Shown: piece after piece, positions 53,217 through 61,724 of the stretch
How the letters are laid out: every line of letters starts with the position of its first letter
How positions within the stretch are numbered: position 1 is the stretch's first letter
Source: Exiguobacterium qingdaonense
GTDB taxonomy: Bacteria; Bacillota; Bacilli; Exiguobacteriales; Exiguobacteriaceae
NCBI RefSeq assembly: GCF_018617855.1
Contig: NZ_JACSKY010000004.1
Span: 1-64,000, forward strand
Direction of reading: 5' to 3'
DNA length: 64,000 bases
Program-made: the position numbers and the translations under genes
Notes under the pieces: generated by a model
The model's database searches: none
What the model was told of the DNA's origin: nothing
The model's input: the letters and a program-made list of their open reading frames with translations, nothing else

Positions 53217-54401
53217 TCAGTCTAATAATCGATTCTTATATAAATATTCTTCTGATATGTCAGCAAACAAGAACATGCCGCCCGGTAACGGGTAGCTGAA
53301 CGTACGTGTCACTTCGTTTGAACTGAAATCACGATAGTCTCCGGATAGATATCCACGCCCCCGGACATCCATCGCCGCCATCGTCTGAATGAAGTACGGT
53401 CGGAAACTCCAGTTATAACCCCGATACGTGTTATCAACACGCCATTCTCCATTCACACAGTAAACGTTCGCGCTCGTCTGAAAGCCTGTCTGATCCGTCA
53501 AATAATAACGGACAAACACCTCTTCAAGTTTTGGTGCGATATACAGTACCCATTCATCTTTTTTATCTTGAGACCACTTCCCAGATTGAACCAACTCCCC
53601 GATTCGACGATGCAGTTCAAACTCAAGTTCGTATAAACGGTTCAACCGCATTTGATCATGTAAAAAGAACGAAGGTACTTCTTGTGTCAACACGCCCATC
53701 CCTTTGATTTCTTGTTCAGGACGCTCAGCTTCTAATCCGAGCAGACCACCCATATAATAGCGCCCGCCATGTTGCCAAGCATACCGGAGTTGTCCGAGAT
53801 GGTTGATGGATTTGAACAGAAGCGGCGCCCCAAGTTTTGAGGCGATATATTCCATCGTCTGAAGCATATTCGGATACGTGACCGATAATGTCTTTTTCTC
53901 GACCATCGTCGCCAAATCGACAAGCAATAGTTCCGGTGCGAGCGTCATGATATCCTCGATACTCGTTGATTCGGCAAAATCTAACGCAATCTTCAATCCG
54001 TAGGACCGATAGTATTGAATGACGCGTGACAGTCTTGGAACGTCGACCAAGTCTGTTCCTTGTAGCGTCACGTAAATGCGGTGTAGCGGAAAGTTCAGCT
54101 CACGTAACGGGGTTAAAAACGCCTCGCCCCCTTCTTCGAGAATCCACTCTGACCGGCATCTGAACGTGACGAATGGTTTTGCATCACGAAGTTGCTCTGC
54201 CGCCAATTGTTCCATTCGTTGGGCGATGTCCAACTGATACTCGAGGGGAACGTCATCATCATAAAAAAACGGTGTCAATGACTCGCCACGAAAGCGTCCA
54301 TGTACCATATATCCTTCCACTTGAAACGTCGCCGCTCCGAGAATTGGTTCATATGTCACCATCACTTCTTCAGGATGAACCATCACTTCTACCGCATCCA
54401 C
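53217..54401 (-). CDS. Degenerate EAL-domain protein with YkuI-like C-terminal domain
   Basis: This 394-aa protein has an EAL-like barrel (about residues 15-245) and a C-terminal PAS-like domain (about 265-394, with GFQTSANVYCVNGEWRVDNTYRGYNWSFRPYF), the architecture of B. subtilis YkuI. The signature motif is lost: where active enzymes have GYEALLR it reads GYMVHGR, so the catalytic Glu is Met. The DDFGTG loop is LDFAEST. It is therefore probably a c-di-GMP receptor or an inactive relative rather than a phosphodiesterase. GTG start with GAGGTG upstream. Confidence 0.82.
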   Translation of the reverse strand: MDAVEVMVHPEEVMVTYEPILGAATFQVEGYMVHGRFRGESLTPFFYDDDVPLEYQLDIAQRMEQLAAEQLRDAKPFVTFRCRSEWILEEGGEAFLTPLRELNFPLHRIYVTLQGTDLVDVPRLSRVIQYYRSYGLKIALDFAESTSIEDIMTLAPELLLVDLATMVEKKTLSVTYPNMLQTMEYIASKLGAPLLFKSINHLGQLRYAWQHGGRYYMGGLLGLEAERPEQEIKGMGVLTQEVPSFFLHDQMRLNRLYELEFELHRRIGELVQSGKWSQDKKDEWVLYIAPKLEEVFVRYYLTDQTGFQTSANVYCVNGEWRVDNTYRGYNWSFRPYFIQTMAAMDVRGRGYLSGDYRDFSSNEVTRTFSYPLPGGMFLFADISEEYLYKNRLLD

Positions 54402-54427
54402 AATACATCACCTCTTCGTTAAATACG

Positions 54428-54451
54428 AAAACGAGCTACATTCAGCTCGTT
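54428..54451 (-). terminator. Terminator of the 83-aa membrane protein gene
   Basis: On the minus strand a 7-bp stem (ACGAGCT / AGCTCGT) overlapping the stop codon is followed by TTTT. It separates this gene from the EAL-like gene. Confidence 0.6.
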
Positions 54452-54693
54452 CGCGTGTGTACGTACATATAGGCACCAAAACAAGCAATGAAATAGACGA
54501 TACTCATCACGCCGTATGCAATGCCCATCTTTCCGCCTACTCCAATGGCTAACACTAAGAAAATCATCGCGCCAAACAACAATGTCGCCACAGGGATATA
54601 ACGAAAGTTAGGACGGTCCGTCTTCGACACGATTGGTTTTAATGCAAACACACAACCAAGTAGCACAAGGAGACCGAAACTTAATTCCACCAT
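54442..54693 (-). CDS. Small membrane protein, three predicted helices
   Basis: This 83-aa protein has three hydrophobic segments (about residues 2-20, 34-52 and 56-76) and short polar ends. ATG at 54693 follows GAGGTG by 7 nt; the longer in-frame start is less likely. No homologue recognised, and no functional clue from the neighbours. Confidence 0.6.
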   Translation of the reverse strand: MVELSFGLLVLLGCVFALKPIVSKTDRPNFRYIPVATLLFGAMIFLVLAIGVGGKMGIAYGVMSIVYFIACFGAYMYVHTRTS

Positions 54694-54745
54694 CCGTTGA
54701 CACCTCATCCTTCCATCTCTACTCAACTAGTGTAGCACGACACTA

Positions 54746-54781
54746 CAAAAAAAGCCGCAAATCCACTTAAGGAAATGCGGC
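54746..54781 (-). terminator. cshA terminator
   Basis: On the minus strand GCCGCA / TGCGGC with a 16-nt loop is followed by seven T, just after the cshA stop. Confidence 0.8.
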
Positions 54782-54793
54782 ATTTCATGATGA

Positions 54794-56323
54794 TTAGTCA
54801 CGCGGACGACGTGGACCACGGTCATCCGAGCGACGACGATCGTCACCACCACGGTATGATCCTTTACGGTCTCCACTGCGTCCATCACGACGGTCGCCAC
54901 CGCGTCCACCACGACGGTCGCCACCACGGCCACCGCCACCACCGCGACGGTCGTTACGACCACGGTATCCACCACGATCGTTGCGGCCACCTTGGCGTTT
55001 CACACGAACTGGTTCAGCGTACGAGATTTCAACAGGTGTTGAATCTGGCTCTTTCGTCAATCCACGAAGGGCAGCAGCGAGAATTTCGACTGCTTCGTAC
55101 TCTTCAAGAAGTTCTGTTGCAAGTTGCGTGTAAGCTTTGAAGTCGCCCGCTTGAACGCGTTCGATCAACTCTTCAGCTGCTTGTTTTTGGTTTCCTTCGA
55201 GTACTTCCGCGATTGTCGGTACGTGACGACGATTCATGCGTTTGTTCGTTACACGCTCGATTGCCTTCACTTGTCCAAACTCACGTGGCGTGATGAACGT
55301 GAGGGCTGTACCTGTCTTACCAGCACGACCTGTACGACCGATGCGGTGTACATAGCTCTCTGGGTCTTGTGGTACATCGAAGTTGTAAACGTGTGTGACA
55401 CCTGAAATGTCAAGTCCACGTGCAGCAACGTCTGTCGCTACCAAGATATCAATCGTTCCGTTTTTGAAACGACGAATGACTTGGTCACGTTTCGATTGCG
55501 TCAAGTCTCCGTGAAGACCGTCTGCAGTATATCCGCGTTTGATAAGTGCTTCTGTCACTTCATCTACACGTTTTTTCGTACGAGCGAAGATGATGCTAAG
55601 TTCCGGTGAGTCGATATCGATCAAACGGCAGAGCGTATCGAATTTTTGACCTTCGCGCAATTCGATGAACTGTTGGTTGATGTTCTCAACTGTCATCTCT
55701 TTCGCTTTTACTTTAATGATTGTCGGCGACTTCATGAAACGCTCAGCAATCTTTTTGATTTGTGGTGGCATCGTTGCCGAGAAGAGAAGCGTTTGACGCT
55801 CTTCAGGAAGACCTGCCAAAATCGTTTCGATATCTTCAACGAAGCCCATGTTGAGCATTTCGTCCGCTTCATCCAAGATGACTGTTTGAATGTCATCAAG
55901 TTTGATCGTCTTACGCTTCATGTGGTCCATGAGACGTCCTGGTGTCGCTACGACGATTTGTGGGTTCTTTTTCAAACCACGGATTTGACGGTCGATTTGC
56001 TGACCACCGTAAACAGGAAGTGCGTAAACGCGCTTCGCTTCTCCGATTTTGTTTAATTCTTCTGCAACTTGAATCGCAAGTTCACGTGTCGGTGCAAGAA
56101 CGAGTGCTTGGACTTGACGTGCCTTTGAGTCGATTCGCTCAATTGTCGGAATACCGAAAGCTGCTGTTTTCCCTGTACCTGTTTGCGCTTGTCCTAATAC
56201 GTCCACTCCTGTGAGTGCAACAGGAATCGTCTCAGCTTGGATCGGTGTTGCTTCTTCGAAGCCCATTTTGTGTACACCTTTTACTAATGCTTCACTTAAT
56301 TGTAAATCTTGGAATTTTGTCAA
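54794..56323 (-). CDS. cshA: DEAD-box RNA helicase CshA
   Basis: This 509-aa helicase unwinds RNA in degradosome-like complexes and at low temperature. Motifs are the Q motif ([14 protein letters not shown]), [18 protein letters not shown] ([10 protein letters not shown]), SAT and HRIGRTGR. The C-terminal ~65 residues are an RGG-rich tail that binds RNA. TTG at 56323 is preferred: AAAGGAG lies just upstream and the protein then starts MTKFQDL, as in other CshA proteins; the ATG at 56344 contains that site. A terminator-like hairpin precedes the gene, so attenuation is possible. Confidence 0.94.
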   Translation of the reverse strand: MTKFQDLQLSEALVKGVHKMGFEEATPIQAETIPVALTGVDVLGQAQTGTGKTAAFGIPTIERIDSKARQVQALVLAPTRELAIQVAEELNKIGEAKRVYALPVYGGQQIDRQIRGLKKNPQIVVATPGRLMDHMKRKTIKLDDIQTVILDEADEMLNMGFVEDIETILAGLPEERQTLLFSATMPPQIKKIAERFMKSPTIIKVKAKEMTVENINQQFIELREGQKFDTLCRLIDIDSPELSIIFARTKKRVDEVTEALIKRGYTADGLHGDLTQSKRDQVIRRFKNGTIDILVATDVAARGLDISGVTHVYNFDVPQDPESYVHRIGRTGRAGKTGTALTFITPREFGQVKAIERVTNKRMNRRHVPTIAEVLEGNQKQAAEELIERVQAGDFKAYTQLATELLEEYEAVEILAAALRGLTKEPDSTPVEISYAEPVRVKRQGGRNDRGGYRGRNDRRGGGGGRGGDRRGGRGGDRRDGRSGDRKGSYRGGDDRRRSDDRGPRRPRD

Positions 56324-56346
56324 ATTATATTCTCCTTTGTTCATAC

Positions 56347-56388
56347 AAAAAACGTCTGAGTTCAGTTTGACAGATCTACAGACGTTTT
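56347..56388 (-). promoter_or_regulatory. Terminator-like hairpin in the cshA 5' leader (possible attenuator)
   Basis: On the minus strand AAAACGTCTG (56388-56379) pairs over 10 bp with CAGACGTTTT (56358-56349), followed by two more T (TTTTTT in all). The 20-nt loop can pair further. The hairpin ends about 10 nt before the cshA ribosome-binding site and lies downstream of a candidate promoter. A terminator for cvfB is the alternative, but the distance to cvfB (over 100 nt) and the AT-rich promoter-like stretch between make a leader element plausible. Confidence 0.5.
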
Positions 56389-56393
56389 CTCAA
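56376..56393 (-). other. Possible five-codon leader ORF over the hairpin 5' arm
   Basis: TTG-AGA-AAA-CGT-CTG-TAG lies 4 nt after GAGGA on the minus strand. A ribosome on it would cover the 5' arm of the hairpin. Such a short ORF can easily occur by chance. Confidence 0.25.
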
Positions 56394-56418
56394 TGTTTCC
56401 TCATAGTCAACTTTATTA

Positions 56419-56447
56419 ACTATAACGTATTTATTCCTAAAATGAAA
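56419..56447 (-). promoter_or_regulatory. Candidate cshA promoter
   Basis: The minus strand has -10 TATAGT (56424-56419) with a poor -35 TTTCAT 17 nt upstream, in AT-rich DNA between cvfB and the hairpin. The predicted leader is about 90 nt long. Confidence 0.4.
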
Positions 56448-56491
56448 GAAATACATTTTTAAACTTTCATGTCACCTGAACATGAGTTATC

Positions 56492-57343
56492 TTATTTCAA
56501 TTTATAACCGTTGTCGAGTTTTTCAACTTGCTTCTGTTTCAACAGTTTTCCGAGCGCTCGTTTGAATGCGGCTTTACTCATTCCGAACTCGCGATCGATG
56601 ACATCTGGTGACGTCTTGTCGCCATATGGCATTTGACCACCGCGTTCTTCAATGTAAGACAGGATGCTCGCCGCGTCACCATCAATCGCCTCATACGCTC
56701 GTGGCTTCATCGAAACGAGGACCGTACCATCTTGTTTGACTTGCGTCACACGGACGGTCAACTGTTCTCCGAGACGTGGCCAACGCGTCATCTCTGCCTC
56801 ATGCAAGAAACCAAGTGATTCCCCTTCGACCCATACGTTGACGCCCACTTCTCGTTTATTGACGACGATGGCCTGAACGTCTTGGTTGCTCCACTCCTCT
56901 TTTGAAGGACGTGCTAACAAGTTTAAATACGAGTACGGTGCAGGGTCCCCAAGTAAACGTCCTTTTTGGTCATACTTCAATCGAATACATAGTCGATCCT
57001 CTGCTTGAGGCCAATACGAACGATTCTCTGGTAAATCGTCCATCGATACGAGAACATCCTTTTGAATCCCGATATTGACGAAGACCCCTGTGTTGTACCG
57101 AACTCCTGTCACCTCAAACCATTCATGCTCATCAAATGAAACCGACGGAATCGTCATCGTTGATGCGAGACGCCCTTCCGAGTCATGATATAAGAATACA
57201 CGAACCGTTTGGCCAATCGTCACTTCTTCCGTTTGTTCTTTTCGATGAAGGAGTACCTCTTCGCGACCGTTACTAATGAATACTCCAAAATCAGCAGAAC
57301 GTTCCGCGACTAAGTCTACTACTTCTCCTGCGCGCAATGCCAT
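56492..57343 (-). CDS. cvfB: S1-domain RNA-binding protein CvfB
   Basis: This 283-aa protein resembles S. aureus CvfB and B. subtilis YitL. It has tandem S1-like OB domains (residues ~1-65, 66-140 and 140-215, e.g. GVFISNGREEVLLHRKE and GVNVWVEGESLGFLHEAE) and a C-terminal winged helix (DVIDREFGMSKAAFKRALGKLLKQKQVEKL). CvfB binds RNA and influences virulence genes in S. aureus. ATG at 57343 is used; a GTG 9 nt upstream is too close to the AAGGA site. Confidence 0.9.
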   Translation of the reverse strand: MALRAGEVVDLVAERSADFGVFISNGREEVLLHRKEQTEEVTIGQTVRVFLYHDSEGRLASTMTIPSVSFDEHEWFEVTGVRYNTGVFVNIGIQKDVLVSMDDLPENRSYWPQAEDRLCIRLKYDQKGRLLGDPAPYSYLNLLARPSKEEWSNQDVQAIVVNKREVGVNVWVEGESLGFLHEAEMTRWPRLGEQLTVRVTQVKQDGTVLVSMKPRAYEAIDGDAASILSYIEERGGQMPYGDKTSPDVIDREFGMSKAAFKRALGKLLKQKQVEKLDNGYKLK

Positions 57344-57352
57344 GACACCCAC

Positions 57353-57631
57353 ATCCTTTTCTAAGCTATTACTGTCAGTATACCTATCTACACACGTTCC
57401 TAATCATATCATGTTCTCTTTCAACATTATGAACAAATATGTCGAAAGTGTGAACGTATTTTCATCCCCCTACATGCCGATGATGAATAGAACCTACTTG
57501 ATTTATTAAAATTTTGTGACAATTTTGTGAACGCTTTTCTTTCTGCTAGTATCCTATTTTTGAAAACGTTATTATATAGGAAGTGTCCGATATAAATTAG
57601 GTTTCATTTAAGAGGGATCGGGGGATATTAA
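57353..57631. other. AT-rich intergenic region between cvfB and the 50-aa gene
   Basis: About 280 nt without a supported gene; both neighbours are transcribed away from it. It should hold two divergent promoters. TATAAA at 57590-57595 and a cre-like TGAAAACGTTATTA at 57561-57574 (one mismatch) are the only motifs noted, and neither is convincing alone. Confidence 0.4.
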
Positions 57632-57784
57632 ATGTTTGATATACAGTCTCGTTCATTTGCAAAACGTTTCACAAAAGGTTTACTCGTCGCCTTTTTCGCA
57701 TTACTCGCATCACTAAGCTTCATTTTCTCAAACGGTGTCGACACGGATGTATCGTCATCTTCGACTTATATGACTCAAGAGTAA
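57632..57784 (+). CDS. Small single-pass membrane protein, 50 aa
   Basis: The ORF encodes 50 residues: a basic N-terminus (SFAKRFTKG), one hydrophobic helix (about residues 17-33) and a Ser/Thr-rich polar tail. GGGGGAT lies 6 nt before the ATG and an intrinsic terminator follows immediately, which supports a real gene. No homologue recognised. Confidence 0.6.
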   Translation: MFDIQSRSFAKRFTKGLLVAFFALLASLSFIFSNGVDTDVSSSSTYMTQE

Positions 57785-57818
57785 ACGCCATTCAGCCAAC
57801 TGGAGGCGTTTTTTCTTT
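57783..57818 (+). terminator. Terminator after the 50-aa gene
   Basis: AACGCC / GGCGTT, with inner CAG/CTG pairing and a six-T tract, overlaps the stop codon. Confidence 0.75.
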
Positions 57819-57912
57819 GTAAATCTAAACAGGATTTTCAAAAAAGAGGTCGAATACGATTAAAAGACCTTGCCTTTTTCTTTCATACCCTTTAAGAAAA
57901 GGAGACTTCGCT

Positions 57913-58155
57913 ATGATTTTTTATTTTCTCACAACGATCTTGTCTACCGCAGGCCTCGCTTTCTTGTTCCAGTCTCAACTGTACAAAGATCCGATTGGAA
58001 CATTTTTATTTGCTGTCTTAATTGCGATGGGACTTTCTTCCTTCAAACAACTGTTCATGCAGACGAATGATTTTTTTGTGGAAAGACGAAATCAAAAACG
58101 AATCAAACGCGTCGTCGCAAGAATGCATTCGACGACCCGGAGGCGCTCTACATAA
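57913..58155 (+). CDS. Small membrane protein with basic tail, 80 aa
   Basis: Two hydrophobic segments (about residues 2-18 and 28-44) are followed by a strongly basic tail (VERRNQKRIKRVVARMHSTTRRRST), which should face the cytoplasm. AAAGGAG lies 8 nt before the ATG. No homologue recognised. Confidence 0.6.
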   Translation: MIFYFLTTILSTAGLAFLFQSQLYKDPIGTFLFAVLIAMGLSSFKQLFMQTNDFFVERRNQKRIKRVVARMHSTTRRRST

Positions 58156-58242
58156 CGCTCGTCTTCCCACGCCACATTTGGTATCCTATGAAGGAACAGA
58201 CATCGTACCATCGATTTATAATCGCAGGAGGCACAAAAACGT

Positions 58243-58503
58243 ATGAATGAAATCCCTTTATCGAATGAATGGCTACTTCGCTACTCACCTGTCATGGAAC
58301 TTTGGCTAAAGGAAGACGGCATTTTACTTGTCGATGATGACAATCAAATTCGTCTCACCCTCGAAATCGGAAATGATCAGGCCATGCAAATCAAAAGTGT
58401 AGAACAAGACGGCGCCTATTTTGTCGTCGATCCTGTAAATAAACGAATTACGTTCGAGCTTGAGGAAGAGGAAGAAGAAAGCGATTCTCGCTTTTGGGAA
58501 TAA
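58243..58503 (+). CDS. Hypothetical acidic protein, 86 aa
   Basis: A soluble protein with a beta-rich pattern and a run of Glu near the C-terminus (FELEEEEEESDSRFWE). CAGGAGG lies about 11 nt before the ATG. It precedes plsC by about 80 nt. No homologue recognised. Confidence 0.58.
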   Translation: MNEIPLSNEWLLRYSPVMELWLKEDGILLVDDDNQIRLTLEIGNDQAMQIKSVEQDGAYFVVDPVNKRITFELEEEEEESDSRFWE

Positions 58504-58582
58504 TGATTCATGCCGTAGGGTCGGATTCTCGTCAAGAGAAGAAGACTCTTTCTTGTTGTCATGATGAGAGGAGAAAAATAGA

Positions 58583-59284
58583 ATGATTCGAACAGCCGTA
58601 TGGTTTATCTCATTTTTTGCTGTGTTACCAATCACCATCCCGTTTTTACAGAAAGCAAAAAAAATCGAGCCCCCAATGCGTTATCGCTATGTACAAGATA
58701 TCGCCTATAAATGGGCGCAGTTTTTATTAAAAATCGCCGGTGCGGATATCCGGGTCCACGGACAAGAACAGATTCCAGATGAACCGGTCGTTTACGTATC
58801 AAACCACCAAGGGAACTTTGATGTTCCCATCATGTTGACGGCCACGAAACGACCGAAGGCGTTCATCTCAAAAATCGAAGTCCAAAAGTTCCCGATTATC
58901 CCGCGTTGGATGGAAATGATGGGTTGCATTTTCATCGACCGTAACGATCGCCGGCAATCGATTAAAGCGATTCGTTCCGGTGTCGAAACGATTCAGTCCG
59001 GTCAATCGATGATCGTCTTCCCCGAGGGTACACGCTCAAAAGGTGGCCCTATGAAAGAGTTCAAAGCCGGTAGCTTGACACTCGCGACATCAAGCGGAGC
59101 CAAAATTGTCCCTGTCGCCATTCAAGGGAGCTACAAACTGTTAGAGGCTAAAAACCGAATCACTCCGGCAACAGTTGATGTCACGTTCCTGCCGGCAATC
59201 GACCCGACCGATTTACCAAACAAAGAAATCGCAGCTACAATCGAATCGGCCATCCGGAGACAGATTGAAGGAGAGAACGCATGA
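58583..59284 (+). CDS. plsC: 1-acyl-sn-glycerol-3-phosphate acyltransferase PlsC
   Basis: This 233-aa membrane-associated enzyme makes phosphatidic acid. It has one N-terminal hydrophobic segment, the catalytic HX4D motif NHQGNFD and the substrate motif FPEGTRSKGGPMKEFKAG. GAGGAG precedes the ATG. Its stop overlaps the ABC-F start (ATGA). Confidence 0.92.
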   Translation: MIRTAVWFISFFAVLPITIPFLQKAKKIEPPMRYRYVQDIAYKWAQFLLKIAGADIRVHGQEQIPDEPVVYVSNHQGNFDVPIMLTATKRPKAFISKIEVQKFPIIPRWMEMMGCIFIDRNDRRQSIKAIRSGVETIQSGQSMIVFPEGTRSKGGPMKEFKAGSLTLATSSGAKIVPVAIQGSYKLLEAKNRITPATVDVTFLPAIDPTDLPNKEIAATIESAIRRQIEGENA

Positions 59285-61179
59285 GCTTATTGATGATTGA
59301 AGGCATGCATAAAGAGTTTGCCGACAAAGTACTATTTGACGATGTGACGATGACGATTCATCCTGGCGACCGTATCGGGATCATCGGAGTGAACGGTTCT
59401 GGTAAGTCGACATTTATGAAAATCATCGCCGGTGCCGAGACGGCAGACCGGGGAACGATGCAACATCCTAATGATTATCGGATTCGCTATTTGACCCAAA
59501 CCGTTCAATTCGGTGAGGGACAAACGATTCTTGACGCTTTGTTCACGAGTGATACTCCGTCCGTCCAAGCACTGAAACAATTTGAGCGTGCCCGTCAAGC
59601 ACTCGAATCGAACCCGACGAGCGAACAGTTACTCGAACGCTTCATGAAGGCTCAACACGCCGTCGATGCCGCAGACGCCTGGGAGACAGAGGCAAAACTG
59701 AAGTCGATTTTAAACCGTCTCGGACTCCCAGACGTGTCAGTCGATGTGAATGCTCTATCCGGTGGACAACAAAAACGGGTCGCCCTCGCCGCTGCATTAC
59801 TTGACGAGGCGGACTTGCTCCTTTTAGACGAGCCGACGAATGAACTTGATGCCGATACGATTGCTTGGCTCGAGACGATGCTGGCCGATTACCGAGGGGC
59901 CATCCTTCTCATTACTCACGACCGCTACTTCTTGAATCGTGTCACGAATCACATTTTAGAAATCGCAGACGGGACGAGTTACTTCTATAACGGAAATTAT
60001 GAGCTATTCCTTGAAAAACGTGCCGAACGAAAAGCACGGGCACAGTCGATGGAACAAAAGCGACAAAATATTTTACGACGCGAACTTGCATGGCTACGTC
60101 GTGGCGCCAAAGCCCGGACGACGAAACAAAAAGCACGCATTCAACGCGTCGAAGATTTGAAACATCAAGAGAGCTTGGCTGAAGAAGAAACGCTCGACGT
60201 CTCGGTCGGCTCACGTCGCCTCGGTAAAAAAGTCATTGAAGTCGAAAACGTGTCTTTCGGATACGATGATTCCTTACTGATTCGAGAGTTCCATTGGATT
60301 TTCGGTCGACGTGAACGCTACGGCATCGTCGGACCGAACGGGAGCGGGAAATCAACCCTCATGAACTTGCTCGCGAAACGTCTAGAACCGTCCGATGGCA
60401 CAATCGTGCATGGGGAAACAGTTCATCTTGGCTATTACGGTCAACAAGTCGAGTTTGAAGATGAAGCAAGACGTGTCATCGATGAGATCGAACGTATCGC
60501 AAAAGTCATCTACACACCGGACGGCGAGACCATCACGGCCGGTCAAATGCTCGAACGCTTCCTCTTCTCACCGGATGCGCAATATAAACCGATTGCGAAG
60601 TTGTCTGGTGGTGAAAAGCGACGCCTCGTCCTGCTCCGAATCCTTATGGATGAACCGAACGTCTTGTTTCTTGACGAGCCGACAAACGATTTGGATACGG
60701 AGACGTTGTCCGTACTCGAAGATTATTTGGAGTCCTTCCCAGGAACGGTCATCGCCGTCAGTCACGACCGCTATTTCTTAGACCGTGTCGCTAGCCAGTT
60801 GATTGCGTTCGAAGACGGGGCAATTCAGGTGTATCATGCGGAATATAGTGACTACTTGGCCATGCGCCAAGAAGAGGGTCGTCAAATAAAGAAAGAAAAA
60901 GAACCGAGAGAGAAAAAAGAGCGTGTGAAGTCAGAAGTCGTAAAATTCACCTTCAAAGAACAGAAGGAATGGGACACGATCGAGGAAGATATCGCCGCAC
61001 TTGAAGAACAGATTGAAGCGCAGGAAGCGACACTTGCATCAGCGGGCAGCGACCTCGGCAAAGTGAATGAACTGTATGCGACGATTGCAGAATTGAAAGA
61101 AACACTCGATGCGAAGATGGAGCGTTGGACGTACCTATCTGAAATCGATGAACAAATACAGGAACAGAAAAAAGGCTAG
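59281..61179 (+). CDS. yfmR: ABC-F family ATPase (YfmR/Uup type)
   Basis: This 632-aa protein has two nucleotide-binding domains and no membrane segment. Walker A motifs are GVNGSGKST and GPNGSGKST, signatures LSGGQQKR and LSGGEKRR, Walker B LLLDEPTNELD and LFLDEPTNDLD. The linker RRELAWLRRGAKARTTKQKARI and the C-terminal coiled coil (about 560-632) place it in the Uup/YfmR group. These act on ribosomes, probably easing stalled translation. It overlaps plsC by 4 nt. Confidence 0.88.
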   Translation: MSLLMIEGMHKEFADKVLFDDVTMTIHPGDRIGIIGVNGSGKSTFMKIIAGAETADRGTMQHPNDYRIRYLTQTVQFGEGQTILDALFTSDTPSVQALKQFERARQALESNPTSEQLLERFMKAQHAVDAADAWETEAKLKSILNRLGLPDVSVDVNALSGGQQKRVALAAALLDEADLLLLDEPTNELDADTIAWLETMLADYRGAILLITHDRYFLNRVTNHILEIADGTSYFYNGNYELFLEKRAERKARAQSMEQKRQNILRRELAWLRRGAKARTTKQKARIQRVEDLKHQESLAEEETLDVSVGSRRLGKKVIEVENVSFGYDDSLLIREFHWIFGRRERYGIVGPNGSGKSTLMNLLAKRLEPSDGTIVHGETVHLGYYGQQVEFEDEARRVIDEIERIAKVIYTPDGETITAGQMLERFLFSPDAQYKPIAKLSGGEKRRLVLLRILMDEPNVLFLDEPTNDLDTETLSVLEDYLESFPGTVIAVSHDRYFLDRVASQLIAFEDGAIQVYHAEYSDYLAMRQEEGRQIKKEKEPREKKERVKSEVVKFTFKEQKEWDTIEEDIAALEEQIEAQEATLASAGSDLGKVNELYATIAELKETLDAKMERWTYLSEIDEQIQEQKKG

Positions 61180-61202
61180 GTCGAGATGACCTAGCCTTTT
61201 GT
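61168..61202. terminator. Bidirectional terminator after the ABC-F gene
   Basis: AAAAGGCTAGGTC and its complement form a 13-bp stem with a 5-nt loop between the convergent ABC-F and GNAT genes. Confidence 0.85.
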
Positions 61203-61724
61203 CATATAGCTATACATATAGACGTCATGGGCTTGCCCGCGTTGTCGCATGTAGTTATGTAGACGTCCTTCTTGAACAAATCCATTCTTCTCTAGCATAC
61301 GTTGCGATGGGAGATTGTCGATATGGACGACGGCCCCGACACGTTCAATCTCACACGTCACAGCAAACTGAAGCGCCGCATGAAGGGCTTCAGTCGCATA
61401 GCCCGCACGCCAATATTCCGGCCTGAGTTCATAGCCTATTTCAGCACGACGGTGCGATGGAGCCCGATTGTGAAAACCGATTGTTCCGAGCAACACGTCT
61501 GATTCGCAATGCTCAATTGCAAAACGGATGACCGCTCCGATTTCGATTTGCGCGAGCATATGCGTAAGCATCTGTTCCGTATCATCTAACGTCCGATGTG
61601 GCTCCATGCCGTAGTGACGTAGCACGTGTTCATTTGAAAAGATGTCGAAAACGTGCGGACCGTCCTCCATTTGGAGAGGACGCAGTCGGAGACGCTCCGT
61701 CTCAATGACAGGGAGCTTGGTCAT
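61191..61724 (-). CDS. GNAT family N-acetyltransferase (RimJ/RimL-like)
   Basis: This 177-aa protein starts LPVIETERLRLRPLQMEDGPHVFDIFSN and has LGTIGFHNRAPSHRRAEIGYELRPEYWRAGYATEALHAALQFA, the acetyl-CoA-binding region of RimJ/RimL-like enzymes. Its ATG overlaps the liaR stop by 4 nt, so it is the last gene of the lia operon here. The target is unknown. Confidence 0.87.
   Translation of the reverse strand: MTKLPVIETERLRLRPLQMEDGPHVFDIFSNEHVLRHYGMEPHRTLDDTEQMLTHMLAQIEIGAVIRFAIEHCESDVLLGTIGFHNRAPSHRRAEIGYELRPEYWRAGYATEALHAALQFAVTCEIERVGAVVHIDNLPSQRMLEKNGFVQEGRLHNYMRQRGQAHDVYMYSYMTKG

Noticed and set aside
54800..54990. Short repeated units that at first resemble a CRISPR or minisatellite
   Set aside because: The repeats are irregular and in frame, encoding Arg/Gly/Asp of the CshA tail. 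There are no unique spacers of constant length.
54727..55140. Long repetitive ORFs (Val/Ala-rich and His/Arg-rich) near the end of cshA
   Set aside because: They are shadow frames of the RGG-repeat tail and of the terminator region. Their low-complexity composition reflects the helicase codons.
57561..57574. A second cre-like site, TGAAAACGTTATTA
   Set aside because: It has one mismatch but lies in AT-rich DNA with no catabolic gene downstream, so chance is likely.
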